Assembly (NCBI GenBank): GCA_017861365.1
Contig: JAGFXR010000001.1
Location: 1 to 64,000, forward strand
Direction: 5' to 3'
Length of the DNA stretch: 64,000 nucleotides
From: Oscillospiraceae bacterium
Lineage (GTDB): Bacteria; Bacillota; Clostridia; Oscillospirales; Oscillospiraceae
The notes beneath the pieces were generated by a model. It saw only the letters and a program-made list of their open reading frames with translations. It was not told the DNA's origin and did not search any database. Both the position numbers and the translations under genes were made by a program. This document shows, piece by piece, positions 23,734 through 32,753 of this stretch (its first letter is position 1; every line of letters starts with the position of its first letter).

Positions 23734-25797
23734 ATGAAATATGAACAGTGGAGTCCACGCAGGACCGATCAGGGCGTCCGGCGGAAGCTGGAGGCCGCAG
23801 GAATTCCCCATCTGACAGCAGCGGTGCTCTGTGCCAGAGGACTGGATACCGTTGAGGCGTGCCGCGTGTTTTTTGCCGACGGTGAGGAGCTTCTGCACGA
23901 CCCGATGCTTTTGCGTGATATGGAGCGGGCGGTTGCCCGCGTAAACGCGGCGCTGGAGTCCGGCGAAACCATTGCCGTCTACGGCGATTACGATGTGGAT
24001 GGGATTACCTCCACCTGTCTGCTGACTCATTTTCTCCAAAGCCGGGGAGCAACCGTGATTTCCTACATTCCGGATCGGATGGAGGAGGGCTACGGCCTGA
24101 ATCGGGAGGCGGTTCGTCTGCTGGCGGAGCGGGGAACCACGCTGATTGTGACGGTGGACTGCGGCATTACCGCGCTGGAGGAGGTGGATTACGCTGCGTC
24201 CATCGGCGTGGACGTGGTTATTACCGATCACCATGAATGCAAAGAGACACTTCCCTCCGCGGCAGCGGTGGTCAATCCCCACCGCCCCGACTGCGGCTAC
24301 CCGTTCTCCGATCTGGCGGGTGTTGGCGTGGCGCTGAAGCTGGTGCTTGCCCTGGGTGGTGCCGGGCACCGATCCGAGCTGCTGCGGCGGTATGCCAATC
24401 TTGCCGCCGTGGGTACCATCGCAGACGTGATGCGGCTTGTGGGAGAGAACCGCACCATTGTCAATCTGGGTCTGCGGCTGCTCCAGTCTCCCGATTCCCC
24501 CGGCCTGCGCGCGCTGTTCCGCGCGGCGGGGGTTGAGGGGAAACCTGTCAGCGCGGTTACCGTGGGATATATTCTCTCGCCCCGTATCAACGCCTCCGGA
24601 CGAATGGGCCGGGCCAGCGTGGCGGCGGAGCTGCTGCTGACCCGGGATGAACGGCGGGCGGAGGATCTTGCCCGGGAGCTGTGTGAGCTCAACCGGGAGC
24701 GGCAGGCCATCGAGGGGCAGATTTTTCAGGAATGCGCGCAGCGGCTGGAGCGGGAACCCGGGCCAGGCGCGGCGATTGTTCTGGCGGACCATCAGTGGCA
24801 TCAGGGTGTGGTGGGGATTGTGGCCTCGCGCCTTGCGGAGCGCTTTGGCTGTCCTGCTTTTATCATCTGCCTGTCGGATGGCAAGGGGAAGGGCTCCTGC
24901 CGCTCCTTTGGCGGATTAAATGTTTTTGCCGCGCTGGAGCAGTGCGGTGACCTGCTGGAGGGGTTCGGAGGACATGAAATGGCCGCCGGCTTCACCATCC
25001 GGGAGGATCGCATCGACGCCTTCCGTGACCGTATTACCGCGTATATTGCCGCCCGCCGGACAGAGCTGGCGGCTCCCGCTCTTACCATTGATCTGGAGCT
25101 GGATGGCGCGCAATGCCTCACCCAGAGCGAGGTGAAGGCGCTGGCGGCGCTGGAGCCCCACGGGCAGGGCAATCCCCGCCCGGTGTTCTCCCTGCACGGC
25201 GTGACGGTAACCGCCCTTGCTGAGATCGGCGGAGGAAAGCATCTGAAAATGACTCTGCGCAAGGGAAGCCAGCTGCTGGACGCGATTTTTTTCTCCGTGG
25301 ATGCGGCTCGGGCGGGGATTGCGGCGGGGGATCGCATCGACATCGCCTTTTCGCCCGGGATCAATGAATTTCGCGGGCGTCAGACGGTTCAATTGCAGTT
25401 GGAAGATCTCCGCCCCGCGGTGTCCCGGGTTCAGCATGAGCACATGCTCTATGACAAGATGAGGCAGGGCAGTGCGCTTACCCCGCAGGAGGCCAAAAGC
25501 CTGACCCCCTCTCGGGAGGAGTTTGCCGCCGTGTGGCGCTATCTCAAATGTGCCGCGGGATGCAGCCGCAGGGAGTATGAGCCCGGCCATTTGGCTCATA
25601 ATATCGCAAAGGCGTACCGGCTGAGGGAAACCTTTATGCGCACGATGGTATGCCTGGATGTACTGGACGAGCGGGGATTGATCCGCAGAGATGCCGGCGA
25701 AGGAGGGCTTTCCATCGTGATTGTGGACGGCGCCAAAAAGGTGAATCTGGAAGAGTCGTGTATTATGCGCAGGCTGCGCGCCCTGGCCTGCGAATAG
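23734..25797 (+). CDS. recJ: Single-stranded-DNA exonuclease RecJ
   Basis: RecJ degrades single-stranded DNA 5' to 3' in recombination and mismatch repair. The DHH phosphoesterase motifs are clear: YGDYDVDG (near residue 84), VDCGI, and TDHHE (near 165). The DHHA1 domain carries SGRMGRASVA, SCRSFGGLNVF and GFGGHEMAAGF. An OB-fold and a further helical C-terminal region (to residue 687) follow. The ATG at 23734 has GAGG 8 bp upstream; an in-frame TTG at 23728 is less likely. The following relA/spoT gene starts 46 bp downstream. Confidence 0.93.
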   Translation: MKYEQWSPRRTDQGVRRKLEAAGIPHLTAAVLCARGLDTVEACRVFFADGEELLHDPMLLRDMERAVARVNAALESGETIAVYGDYDVDGITSTCLLTHFLQSRGATVISYIPDRMEEGYGLNREAVRLLAERGTTLIVTVDCGITALEEVDYAASIGVDVVITDHHECKETLPSAAAVVNPHRPDCGYPFSDLAGVGVALKLVLALGGAGHRSELLRRYANLAAVGTIADVMRLVGENRTIVNLGLRLLQSPDSPGLRALFRAAGVEGKPVSAVTVGYILSPRINASGRMGRASVAAELLLTRDERRAEDLARELCELNRERQAIEGQIFQECAQRLEREPGPGAAIVLADHQWHQGVVGIVASRLAERFGCPAFIICLSDGKGKGSCRSFGGLNVFAALEQCGDLLEGFGGHEMAAGFTIREDRIDAFRDRITAYIAARRTELAAPALTIDLELDGAQCLTQSEVKALAALEPHGQGNPRPVFSLHGVTVTALAEIGGGKHLKMTLRKGSQLLDAIFFSVDAARAGIAAGDRIDIAFSPGINEFRGRQTVQLQLEDLRPAVSRVQHEHMLYDKMRQGSALTPQEAKSLTPSREEFAAVWRYLKCAAGCSRREYEPGHLAHNIAKAYRLRETFMRTMVCLDVLDERGLIRRDAGEGGLSIVIVDGAKKVNLEESCIMRRLRALACE

Positions 25798-25842
25798 CGT
25801 GGTTGATGGATTCCATGACGCAAGTGTGGAGGAGGTGAGGAT

Positions 25843-28074
25843 ATGGAGGAAGCTGTTTTAAACCGCTATCTGGTACTGGAGGAGCGGATCAGGCACTACA
25901 ACCCGTCGGCGGAGCTTTCCCGGCTCCGTACGGCCTTTGAGTACGCGGACAACGCCCACGCCCAGCAGACGAGAAAGGACGGTTCGCCCTTTATTACCCA
26001 CCCGCTGGCGGTGGCTGAGATTGTGGCCGACCTGGAGCTGGACACGGACTCCATTATCGCCGCCCTGCTCCACGACTGCATTGAGGATACGGGCGCGACC
26101 CATGAGGAAATCGCCAAGCTCTTCGGAGGCACTGTGGCGGAACTGGTGGAAGGGGTCACCAAGCTGACCCGGGTGCAGTACACCTCCAAGGAAGAGGAGC
26201 AGATGGAGAATCTGCGGAAAATGCTCATCGCCATGGCGAGGGATATCCGGGTGATTCTCATTAAAATCTGCGACCGGCTCCATAATATGCGCACGCTGAT
26301 GTATCATTCTCCCCGCAAGCAGAAGGAAATCGCTCTGGAGACCATGGAGATTTACGGCCCCATCGCCCACCGCCTCGGTATGCAGAAGGTGAAGTGGGAG
26401 CTGGAGGACTTGGCGCTTCAGTACCTCGACCCCGTCGGATACCGCGACATCGAGCAGGAGCTGGAGGCCCGTGCCTCCCGTCACGACGAGTTTATGTCGT
26501 CCATCCAGCGTAAGATTGAAGCGCGGCTGAAGGAGGACGGCGTCTCCGCCACCGTGGTGGGGCGGGTCAAGCACACCTATTCCATTTACCGCAAAATGTA
26601 TTCCCAGAACAAGACGCTGGATGAAATTTTCGACCTCTACGCCTTCCGTGTGATTGTAGACGATATTTCTGCCTGTTATAATGTTCTGGGCTGTATTCAC
26701 GACCTATTCCGGCCGGTCATCGGACGGTTTAAGGATTATATCGGAACGCCGAAGCCCAACCTATACCAGTCCCTGCACACCACGGTCATCGGGCGGGAAG
26801 GGCTCCCCTTCGAGGTTCAGATCCGAACCTGGGACATGCACCACACCGCCGAATACGGCGTCGCCGCCCACTGGAAGTACAAGCAGGGTATGGCAAACAA
26901 CACCCTGGGCTCCGAGACCACCTTTGAATGGATCAGAAAGCTGCTGGAGAGCCAGCAGGACACCGACGCGGAGGAATTTGTCCGCACTATGAAGGTGGAT
27001 CTGTTCTCCGATGAAGTGTTCGTGTTCACCCCGAGAGGGGATGTCATCAACCTGCCCTCCGGCGCGACTCCCATCGACTTTGCCTACAACATCCACTCCG
27101 CGGTGGGCAACCACATGACGGGCGCCAAGGTCAACGGGCGTATCGTTACCTTTGATTCCCAGCTCAAGAGCGGGGATATCGTGGAGGTGATCACCTCCAA
27201 ATCGGCCCACGGCCCCAGCCGCGACTGGATCAAGATCGCCAAGAGCAACGAAGCCAGAAACAAAATCCGCCAGTGGTTCAAAAAGGAGCGGCGGGAGGAG
27301 AACATCGCCACGGGCCGCTCCTCTTTTGAGTCGGAGCTGAAGCACGCGGGACTGACTATGTCCGCCATTACCGCCGAGGAGGTGCTGCCCGGCCTGCTGA
27401 AAAAGGTCAGCTTTGGATCGCTGGACGAGCTCTACGCCGCCATCGGTTACGGAGGTATGTCGGCCCAGAAGGCGGTGAACCGCATCCGGGAAGAAATGAC
27501 CCGGCTGGGCAGGGTGGAAAAAGCCGCCGAAAAGGCGGCCGCGCTGGCGGCGGAGCCTGTTATTACGCTGTCCAATCCGGCCATCCCCAAGGACACGTCC
27601 AAAAAGTCCAAGTCCGGAGATTCCGGAATCGTGGTGGAGGGTATGACCGGGTGTCTGGTCAAATTCGCCAAATGCTGTACACCGGTGCCCGGAGACCAGG
27701 TGATAGGGTTTATCACCAGAGGCTACGGCATCTCGGTTCACCGGGCCGACTGCCCCAACGCGGCGCCGGAGCGCCAGAAGCCGGAGGAGGCGGGCCGCTG
27801 GATTCACGTCTCCTGGGCGCAGGAAGAGCATGTCACCTACAAAACCGCGCTGGAGCTCTCAGGAAAGGACCGCGACGGCCTGGCGCTGGATGTGGCGATG
27901 GCACTCGCCACTCAGAAGGTTAAGGTGACCGCCCTGTCCGCCCGCAGCCAGCCGGACGGATACGCCATTGTCAGTGTGGAGCTGGAAGTTAAGGATCGTG
28001 CCCAGCTGAGCGGCGTCATCAACCGGCTCAATCAGATTCCGGGCATTTTTCTGGTCAAGCGGGCGACCGGCTGA
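25843..28074 (+). CDS. relA: Bifunctional (p)ppGpp synthetase/hydrolase (RelA/SpoT family)
   Basis: This stringent-response enzyme makes (p)ppGpp from GTP/GDP and ATP and also hydrolyses it. The HD hydrolase domain is intact, with HPLAVAEIVADL and the catalytic HDCIED near residue 76. The synthetase domain contains IYRKMYSQNKTLDEIFDLYA and GTPKPNLYQSLHTTV. TGS (VFVFTPRGDVINLPSGAT, about 393-450) and a zinc-finger-like CCTPVPGD with a C-terminal ACT domain (about 670-743) complete the long form. Its length of 743 residues is normal. It is probably co-transcribed with recJ. Confidence 0.94.
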   Translation: MEEAVLNRYLVLEERIRHYNPSAELSRLRTAFEYADNAHAQQTRKDGSPFITHPLAVAEIVADLELDTDSIIAALLHDCIEDTGATHEEIAKLFGGTVAELVEGVTKLTRVQYTSKEEEQMENLRKMLIAMARDIRVILIKICDRLHNMRTLMYHSPRKQKEIALETMEIYGPIAHRLGMQKVKWELEDLALQYLDPVGYRDIEQELEARASRHDEFMSSIQRKIEARLKEDGVSATVVGRVKHTYSIYRKMYSQNKTLDEIFDLYAFRVIVDDISACYNVLGCIHDLFRPVIGRFKDYIGTPKPNLYQSLHTTVIGREGLPFEVQIRTWDMHHTAEYGVAAHWKYKQGMANNTLGSETTFEWIRKLLESQQDTDAEEFVRTMKVDLFSDEVFVFTPRGDVINLPSGATPIDFAYNIHSAVGNHMTGAKVNGRIVTFDSQLKSGDIVEVITSKSAHGPSRDWIKIAKSNEARNKIRQWFKKERREENIATGRSSFESELKHAGLTMSAITAEEVLPGLLKKVSFGSLDELYAAIGYGGMSAQKAVNRIREEMTRLGRVEKAAEKAAALAAEPVITLSNPAIPKDTSKKSKSGDSGIVVEGMTGCLVKFAKCCTPVPGDQVIGFITRGYGISVHRADCPNAAPERQKPEEAGRWIHVSWAQEEHVTYKTALELSGKDRDGLALDVAMALATQKVKVTALSARSQPDGYAIVSVELEVKDRAQLSGVINRLNQIPGIFLVKRATG

Positions 28075-28134
28075 CCGGAGGGATACAAATTTTACCTTTC
28101 ATTATTGAACTTCAAAAAAATGGAGAGAATGACT

Positions 28135-28335
28135 ATGACTGCAACTGAGATGTTATGCTTTGAGCGCTGCCTCTCCTCCGCGTTCTGCTGCGGTGAGTGC
28201 CGCTGCCGGGAGCTTCGACTCACCGGTGAGGAAGCGGAATATGTTCAGAACGCCTATCCACGTGCCTGCATGACTCCCCTTGACGAGAGTGCCGGCAAGC
28301 GATGGTATAAAATCAGCTTTCCCCATCACAGCTGA
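28135..28335 (+). CDS. Small cysteine-rich protein
   Basis: The family is not recognised. About 66 residues contain six cysteines within 20 positions (CFERCLSSAFCCGECRC), then a conserved-looking region RLTGEEAEYVQNAYP and one more cysteine. The spacing could bind a metal. GGAGAG lies 5-10 bp before two candidate starts (28129 and 28135). It is wedged between relA and the ATP-grasp gene, whose start is 65 bp downstream, on the same strand. It could be a short partner of that cluster. Confidence 0.5.
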   Translation: MTATEMLCFERCLSSAFCCGECRCRELRLTGEEAEYVQNAYPRACMTPLDESAGKRWYKISFPHHS

Positions 28336-28399
28336 GCAAACCCCAACGGCGGCCCTGGAGCAAGCTCTGGAACCGCCGTATGCAAAGGAGCAATCAACC

Positions 28400-29608
28400 A
28401 TGGAGCAATCCTTCGTCCCCCTGCTGTTCGGCGGGGATATCAACGTGTACAGTATGGCGCGGGCCTTCCACGAGGCCTACGGCATCAAATCCATCGCCTA
28501 TGGTTTTTTTCAGTCCGGCCCCTGCCGGGGCAGCCGCATTCTGGACTACCGGGCCTGTCCCGATAACGACAGAACGGAAACGCTGCTGGAGAATGTAAAA
28601 GCCGTGGCGGAGGAATATCCCGACAAGACGGTTCTGGTTTTGGGCTGCGGAGATAATTATCTCAACGCTATCTCTAAAAATCTGCCCAATTATCCGGCCA
28701 ATGTCATTGCCCCCTATGTCAACCACGAGCTGCTGTCCACACTCATCCACAAGGCGCGTTTTTATGAGCTCTGCGAGAAATACGGCCTGGACTATCCCGA
28801 CACGGTGGTGTACCGAAAGGGTATGGGCCACGGGTTCGAGCTGCCCTTCGACGGCCCCTTCGTGGTGAAGCCCGCTGAGAGCGATACCTATTGGAAGCAT
28901 CCCTTCCCCACCCAGAAAAAGGCCTACGTGCTCCAGACCCGGGACGAGGTGGACCGGGTGATCGACGAGATCTACGGCGCCGGCTATGAGGATGAGATTA
29001 TCATTCAGGACTTCATCCCTGGGGACGACAGCTATATGCGGGTGGTGACCAACTACTCCGACGAGGCGGGCAGGGTGGCGCTCATGTGTGTGGGGCATGT
29101 CCTGCTGGAGGAGCACACCGCCCACGCCATCGGAAATCACGCGGTGATCCTCACCGAGCATGAGCCGGAGCTCTGTGAAAAGATCAGGGGGTTTCTGGAC
29201 GAGCTGGGGTTTACGGGGTTTTCCAATCTGGATGTGAAATATGACCGGCGGGACGGCCGGTTTAAAGTCTTTGAGATCAACTGCCGCCAGGGACGGAGCA
29301 ATTACTATGTCACCGCCACGGGATACAATCTGGCCCGCTGCCTGGTGGAGGACCGCGTGGAGCACAAGCCACACGGTCTGACCATGGTGGACGAGCCGCG
29401 GCTGTGGATGGTGGTGCCCCGTGGCGTGGCCTTTCAGTACATCTCCAGGGAGTATCACGAAAGAATGCACAGTCTGATTGCCCAGGGCAAGTCTGTGAAC
29501 CCCCTGTTTTACGGCAAGGATACGGCGCTGCTCCACAAGCTTCGCATTCTCAACGGGCACAGGCGCTATTACGGCTGGTACGCAAGCGTGATGGAGAAGG
29601 TGCGCTGA
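28400..29608 (+). CDS. ATP-grasp carboxylate-amine ligase
   Basis: ATP-grasp ligases activate a carboxylate as an acyl phosphate and join it to an amine. The 402-residue protein opens with VPLLFGGDINVYSMARAFHE. The ATP-grasp region has PFVVKPAESDTYWKHPF (near residue 155) and IIIQDFIPGDDSYMR (near 200). The metal-binding end is FKVFEINCRQGRSNYY (near 290). AAAGGAG lies 9 bp before the ATG. Its stop overlaps the racemase start (TGATG). D-aspartate ligase of enterococci is also an ATP-grasp enzyme beside an aspartate racemase, so a D-amino-acid ligase is my leading guess; the substrate is not proven. Confidence 0.8.
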   Translation: MEQSFVPLLFGGDINVYSMARAFHEAYGIKSIAYGFFQSGPCRGSRILDYRACPDNDRTETLLENVKAVAEEYPDKTVLVLGCGDNYLNAISKNLPNYPANVIAPYVNHELLSTLIHKARFYELCEKYGLDYPDTVVYRKGMGHGFELPFDGPFVVKPAESDTYWKHPFPTQKKAYVLQTRDEVDRVIDEIYGAGYEDEIIIQDFIPGDDSYMRVVTNYSDEAGRVALMCVGHVLLEEHTAHAIGNHAVILTEHEPELCEKIRGFLDELGFTGFSNLDVKYDRRDGRFKVFEINCRQGRSNYYVTATGYNLARCLVEDRVEHKPHGLTMVDEPRLWMVVPRGVAFQYISREYHERMHSLIAQGKSVNPLFYGKDTALLHKLRILNGHRRYYGWYASVMEKVR

Positions 29609-30315
29609 TGACAAATGAAGCCAAGTTAGGCATTCTGGGCGGCATGGGACCCCAGGCAACGCTGGTGTTCTACCAGAGAATTCTGACGCACACCGACGCG
29701 CGGCGGGACCAGGAGCATGTCCCCGCCATGATTCTCAGCGATACTAAGATTCCGGACCGCACCGCCGCGCTGCTCAGCGGACAGGCTGAGCCGGTGTTCG
29801 AACGCCTGCTCAAGGACGCAAAGCTTCTGGAGACCTGTGGCTGCACCCATCTGGCGGTACCCTGCAATACCTCCCACTTTTTTGCCGACCGGCTCCAGCG
29901 GGAGCTGGACATTCCCCTGATCAATATGGTGCGGGAGACGGTGGAGGTAATGAGAACCCGGGGGTGCCGCAATATCGGTATTCTTGCCACCGAGGGAACC
30001 GTCAAAACCGGCATTTATCAGCGGGAGTGCGAGGCCGTGGGGCTGCGGGGCATTGTCCCTGACGAGGTCACCCAGAAGCTTGTGACCTCGATTATTTACG
30101 ACGAGATCAAGGCGGGGAAAAACGGCTCTCTCAAGCAGTTTGACCCCATTGACAACGCAATGCGCCGGGCGGGCTGCGACGGCGCGATTTTAGCCTGCAC
30201 CGAGCTTTCGGTGTTTGCGTCGGTTCATCCTCTGCCGGGTTTTTACCTGGACGCCATGGATGTGCTGACGGACTGCTGCATCACCGCCTGCGGGTATCCG
30301 CTGCGCGGAAATTAA
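29608..30315 (+). CDS. Aspartate/glutamate racemase family protein
   Basis: This cofactor-independent racemase uses two cysteines to interconvert L- and D-Asp or Glu. The 235-residue product starts KLGILGGMGPQATLVFYQ. The first catalytic cysteine is in LAVPCNTSHFF (near residue 82) and the second in GAILACTELSVF (near 196), both with the family's neighbours. Its ATG overlaps the ligase stop, so the two proteins are made together. The likely role is to supply a D-amino acid to the neighbouring ligases. It is not the essential MurI type by sequence look. Confidence 0.88.
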   Translation: MTNEAKLGILGGMGPQATLVFYQRILTHTDARRDQEHVPAMILSDTKIPDRTAALLSGQAEPVFERLLKDAKLLETCGCTHLAVPCNTSHFFADRLQRELDIPLINMVRETVEVMRTRGCRNIGILATEGTVKTGIYQRECEAVGLRGIVPDEVTQKLVTSIIYDEIKAGKNGSLKQFDPIDNAMRRAGCDGAILACTELSVFASVHPLPGFYLDAMDVLTDCCITACGYPLRGN

Positions 30316-30358
30316 GATAAGACATGCGCGTTCCGCAGGCTTTATCACAGGAGTAGGG

Positions 30359-32749
30359 ATGGTTGATATGGAACGAAAGCTTCGCCCCCTGGGGGATTAT
30401 TATCAGCTGCTGCGCAGGCATGGCCTGCTTGCTTCCAATACGCCGCTGTCCGCCGACCTCACCCGGACGGTGGCGCTTGTGTCCTGCGACTCAAAGGAGG
30501 CGGTGCCCAACACCCTCTTTATCTGCAAGGGCGCGCACTTTAAGGGAGAGTATCTCGCCCAGGCCGTCCGGCAGGGGGCGTTTGCCTATCTCTCAGAAAC
30601 GGAATACCCTGAGGGAGTCGGAGCGGTCTGGATTCCGGTGACCGACGTCCGGCGAGCCATGGCAATCTTCGCCGACGTGTACTATGACCATCCCTCCGCC
30701 GGGCTGAACGTGGTGGGTATCACAGGGACCAAGGGGAAGTCCTCCACCTCGTACTATCTGAAATATATTTTTGATGAGTACATGAAGGAGAGCGGAGGTG
30801 CGGAGAGCGGCGTCATCGGCTCCATTGAAACCTATGACGGCACAGAGCGCTTTGAGAGCCATCTCACCACTCCGGAGCCGCTGGAGCTGGAGCGGCACCT
30901 TGCCAACGCCGTTTCCGCAGGCATACGGTACCTCGCCATGGAGGTCTCCAGCCAGGCTCTTAAATATGACCGGGTGTATAACGTGGATCTGGCCGCGGCG
31001 GTCTTTTTAAATATCGGCTTTGACCACGTCTCCCCGGTGGAGCACCCTGATTTTGAGGACTATTTCCAGTCCAAGCTGAAGATTTTCGACCACACCCGTC
31101 TGGCCTGCGTCAATCTGGACAGCGACCGGCTGGAGGACATTTTAGCGGCGGCGGGAAGGTGCCCCCAGGTCATTACCTTCTCCCGCAGCAACCCTGCCGC
31201 CACGGTGTTCGCGTCCAACATCCGCAAAAGCGGAAACGATATTCTGTTCCGGGTAAAAACGCCACGCTTCTCCCGGGAATTCCGACTCACCATGCCGGGG
31301 CTCTTCAATGTGGAAAACGCGCTGGCGGCCATCGCGGTATGTGAGGGCTTGGGTATTCCCGACCAGCACATCTATGTGGGACTGATGAAGGCGCGGGTGC
31401 CCGGGCGCATGGAGGTTTATGCCAACGCCAATGATCGGGTGATCGCCATTGTGGACTACGCCCACAACCGGCTCTCCTTCGAGAAGCTGTTTGAGTCGGT
31501 GCTGGAGGAGTACCCCGGGCGGCGCATCGTCACCGTGTTTGGCTGTCCGGGCAAAAAAGCCTATGACCGCCGCCGCGACCTGGGGGAGATTGCCGGGAGC
31601 CACTCTCAGCTGGTGATTCTCACCGAGGAGGATTCGGGAGAGGAAAACACCGAGGATATCTGCCGGGAGATTGCCACTCATGTGGAATCCCGGCAGTGCG
31701 ATTACTCCATCCAGCCCAACCGGGGCGAGGCCATCCGCCAGGCGGTCATGTCAAGCGAGACCGAGACGGTGATTCTCATTACGGGCAAGGGCGCCGAGAC
31801 ACGGCAAAAACGCGGCACCGCGTATATTGACTGCCCCTCCGATGTAGAATATACCAAGGAATCTCTCCACGAATACGATCTGCGCCACGGGCTGGACGGG
31901 CTGGAAAAAATCCGCGGCCTTATGGATGTCCTGCCTGCCCTGCGCCGCTGGGCGAACAAGACCGTGGTGGTCAAGTATGGAGGCAGCGCTCAGGGTTCGG
32001 GCGACCATGTCTACTCTGATCTTGCCGCCCTTGCCATGGCGGGGGTTCGCGTGGTGCTGGTGCACGGAGGCGGAAAAACCATCTCCTCCCTGCTGGAGCG
32101 GCTTGGTGTGGAGAGCCGATTTGAGGGCGGTTACCGGGTCACCGACGCCGCCGTTCTGGAGGCCGCGGAAATGGCCCTCTCCGCTCAAGTCAACAAGCAG
32201 CTGGTGACCGCGCTCTCTGCGTGGAAGGTTGCCGCGGTGGGCATCTCGGGCAAGGATGGCAGTCTTCTGACCGCAGCGTGCAAGGCAGAGCAGCTGGGCC
32301 GGGTGGGGGAGATCACAAGAGTTGATACCACGCTGCTCAACGCGCTGCTGGACGCCGGTTTTCTGCCGGTGGTGTCCCCCATCGCGGCCGGGGAGGATGG
32401 CGAGGGCTACAACTGCAACGCCGACGACGCGGCCCGCGCCATTGCCGAGGCCATGAAAGCGGATAAGCTGGCGTTTCTCACCGATACCGACGGTATCCTG
32501 GTGGACAGTCATAACCGGAGTACCGTCATTCCCCATATGGACCTTGCCCGCGCACGGGAGCTGCTGGACGCGGGGCTGATTGCCGGGGGCATGGCGCCCA
32601 AGCTGGCGGGCTGTATCCACGCGGTTTCCCACGGGGTGGAGCAGGTGGTTGTGCTCAACGGCACCATCGAGCACGCCCTGCTGCTGGACACCGTTTCCGC
32701 CAAAACCCAGGGCACCACCATTGTTGAAACAGTAATAGAAAAGGAATGA
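30359..32749 (+). CDS. Fusion of MurE-like Mur ligase and N-acetylglutamate-kinase-like domain
   Basis: Residues 1 to about 510 are a Mur ligase of the MurE type: an N-terminal domain, the P-loop GITGTKGKSSTSYYL (near 125), EVSSQALKYDR, GLFNVENALAAIAV, and VDYAHNRLSFEKLF with VFGCPGKKAYDRR. The loop that carries DNPR in meso-DAP-adding MurE reads TEEDSGEEN here, so the added amino acid probably differs. Residues about 525-796 are a complete amino-acid kinase of the ArgB fold: VVVKYGGSAQ, VLVHGGGKTIS, GISGKDGSLL, YNCNADDAA and GGMAPKLAG with the second catalytic lysine. I know no standard pathway enzyme with this layout. It follows the racemase by 43 bp with AGGAG upstream. Confidence 0.85.
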   Translation: MVDMERKLRPLGDYYQLLRRHGLLASNTPLSADLTRTVALVSCDSKEAVPNTLFICKGAHFKGEYLAQAVRQGAFAYLSETEYPEGVGAVWIPVTDVRRAMAIFADVYYDHPSAGLNVVGITGTKGKSSTSYYLKYIFDEYMKESGGAESGVIGSIETYDGTERFESHLTTPEPLELERHLANAVSAGIRYLAMEVSSQALKYDRVYNVDLAAAVFLNIGFDHVSPVEHPDFEDYFQSKLKIFDHTRLACVNLDSDRLEDILAAAGRCPQVITFSRSNPAATVFASNIRKSGNDILFRVKTPRFSREFRLTMPGLFNVENALAAIAVCEGLGIPDQHIYVGLMKARVPGRMEVYANANDRVIAIVDYAHNRLSFEKLFESVLEEYPGRRIVTVFGCPGKKAYDRRRDLGEIAGSHSQLVILTEEDSGEENTEDICREIATHVESRQCDYSIQPNRGEAIRQAVMSSETETVILITGKGAETRQKRGTAYIDCPSDVEYTKESLHEYDLRHGLDGLEKIRGLMDVLPALRRWANKTVVVKYGGSAQGSGDHVYSDLAALAMAGVRVVLVHGGGKTISSLLERLGVESRFEGGYRVTDAAVLEAAEMALSAQVNKQLVTALSAWKVAAVGISGKDGSLLTAACKAEQLGRVGEITRVDTTLLNALLDAGFLPVVSPIAAGEDGEGYNCNADDAARAIAEAMKADKLAFLTDTDGILVDSHNRSTVIPHMDLARARELLDAGLIAGGMAPKLAGCIHAVSHGVEQVVVLNGTIEHALLLDTVSAKTQGTTIVETVIEKE

Positions 32750-32753
32750 ATCT

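Noticed and set aside
23692-24801. Long minus-strand open frame opposite recJ
   Set aside because: GC-rich antisense shadow of a clear RecJ coding region, with low-complexity histidine and glutamine content.
26761-27831. Long minus-strand open frame opposite relA
   Set aside because: Antisense shadow of the (p)ppGpp synthetase gene, with no start signals.
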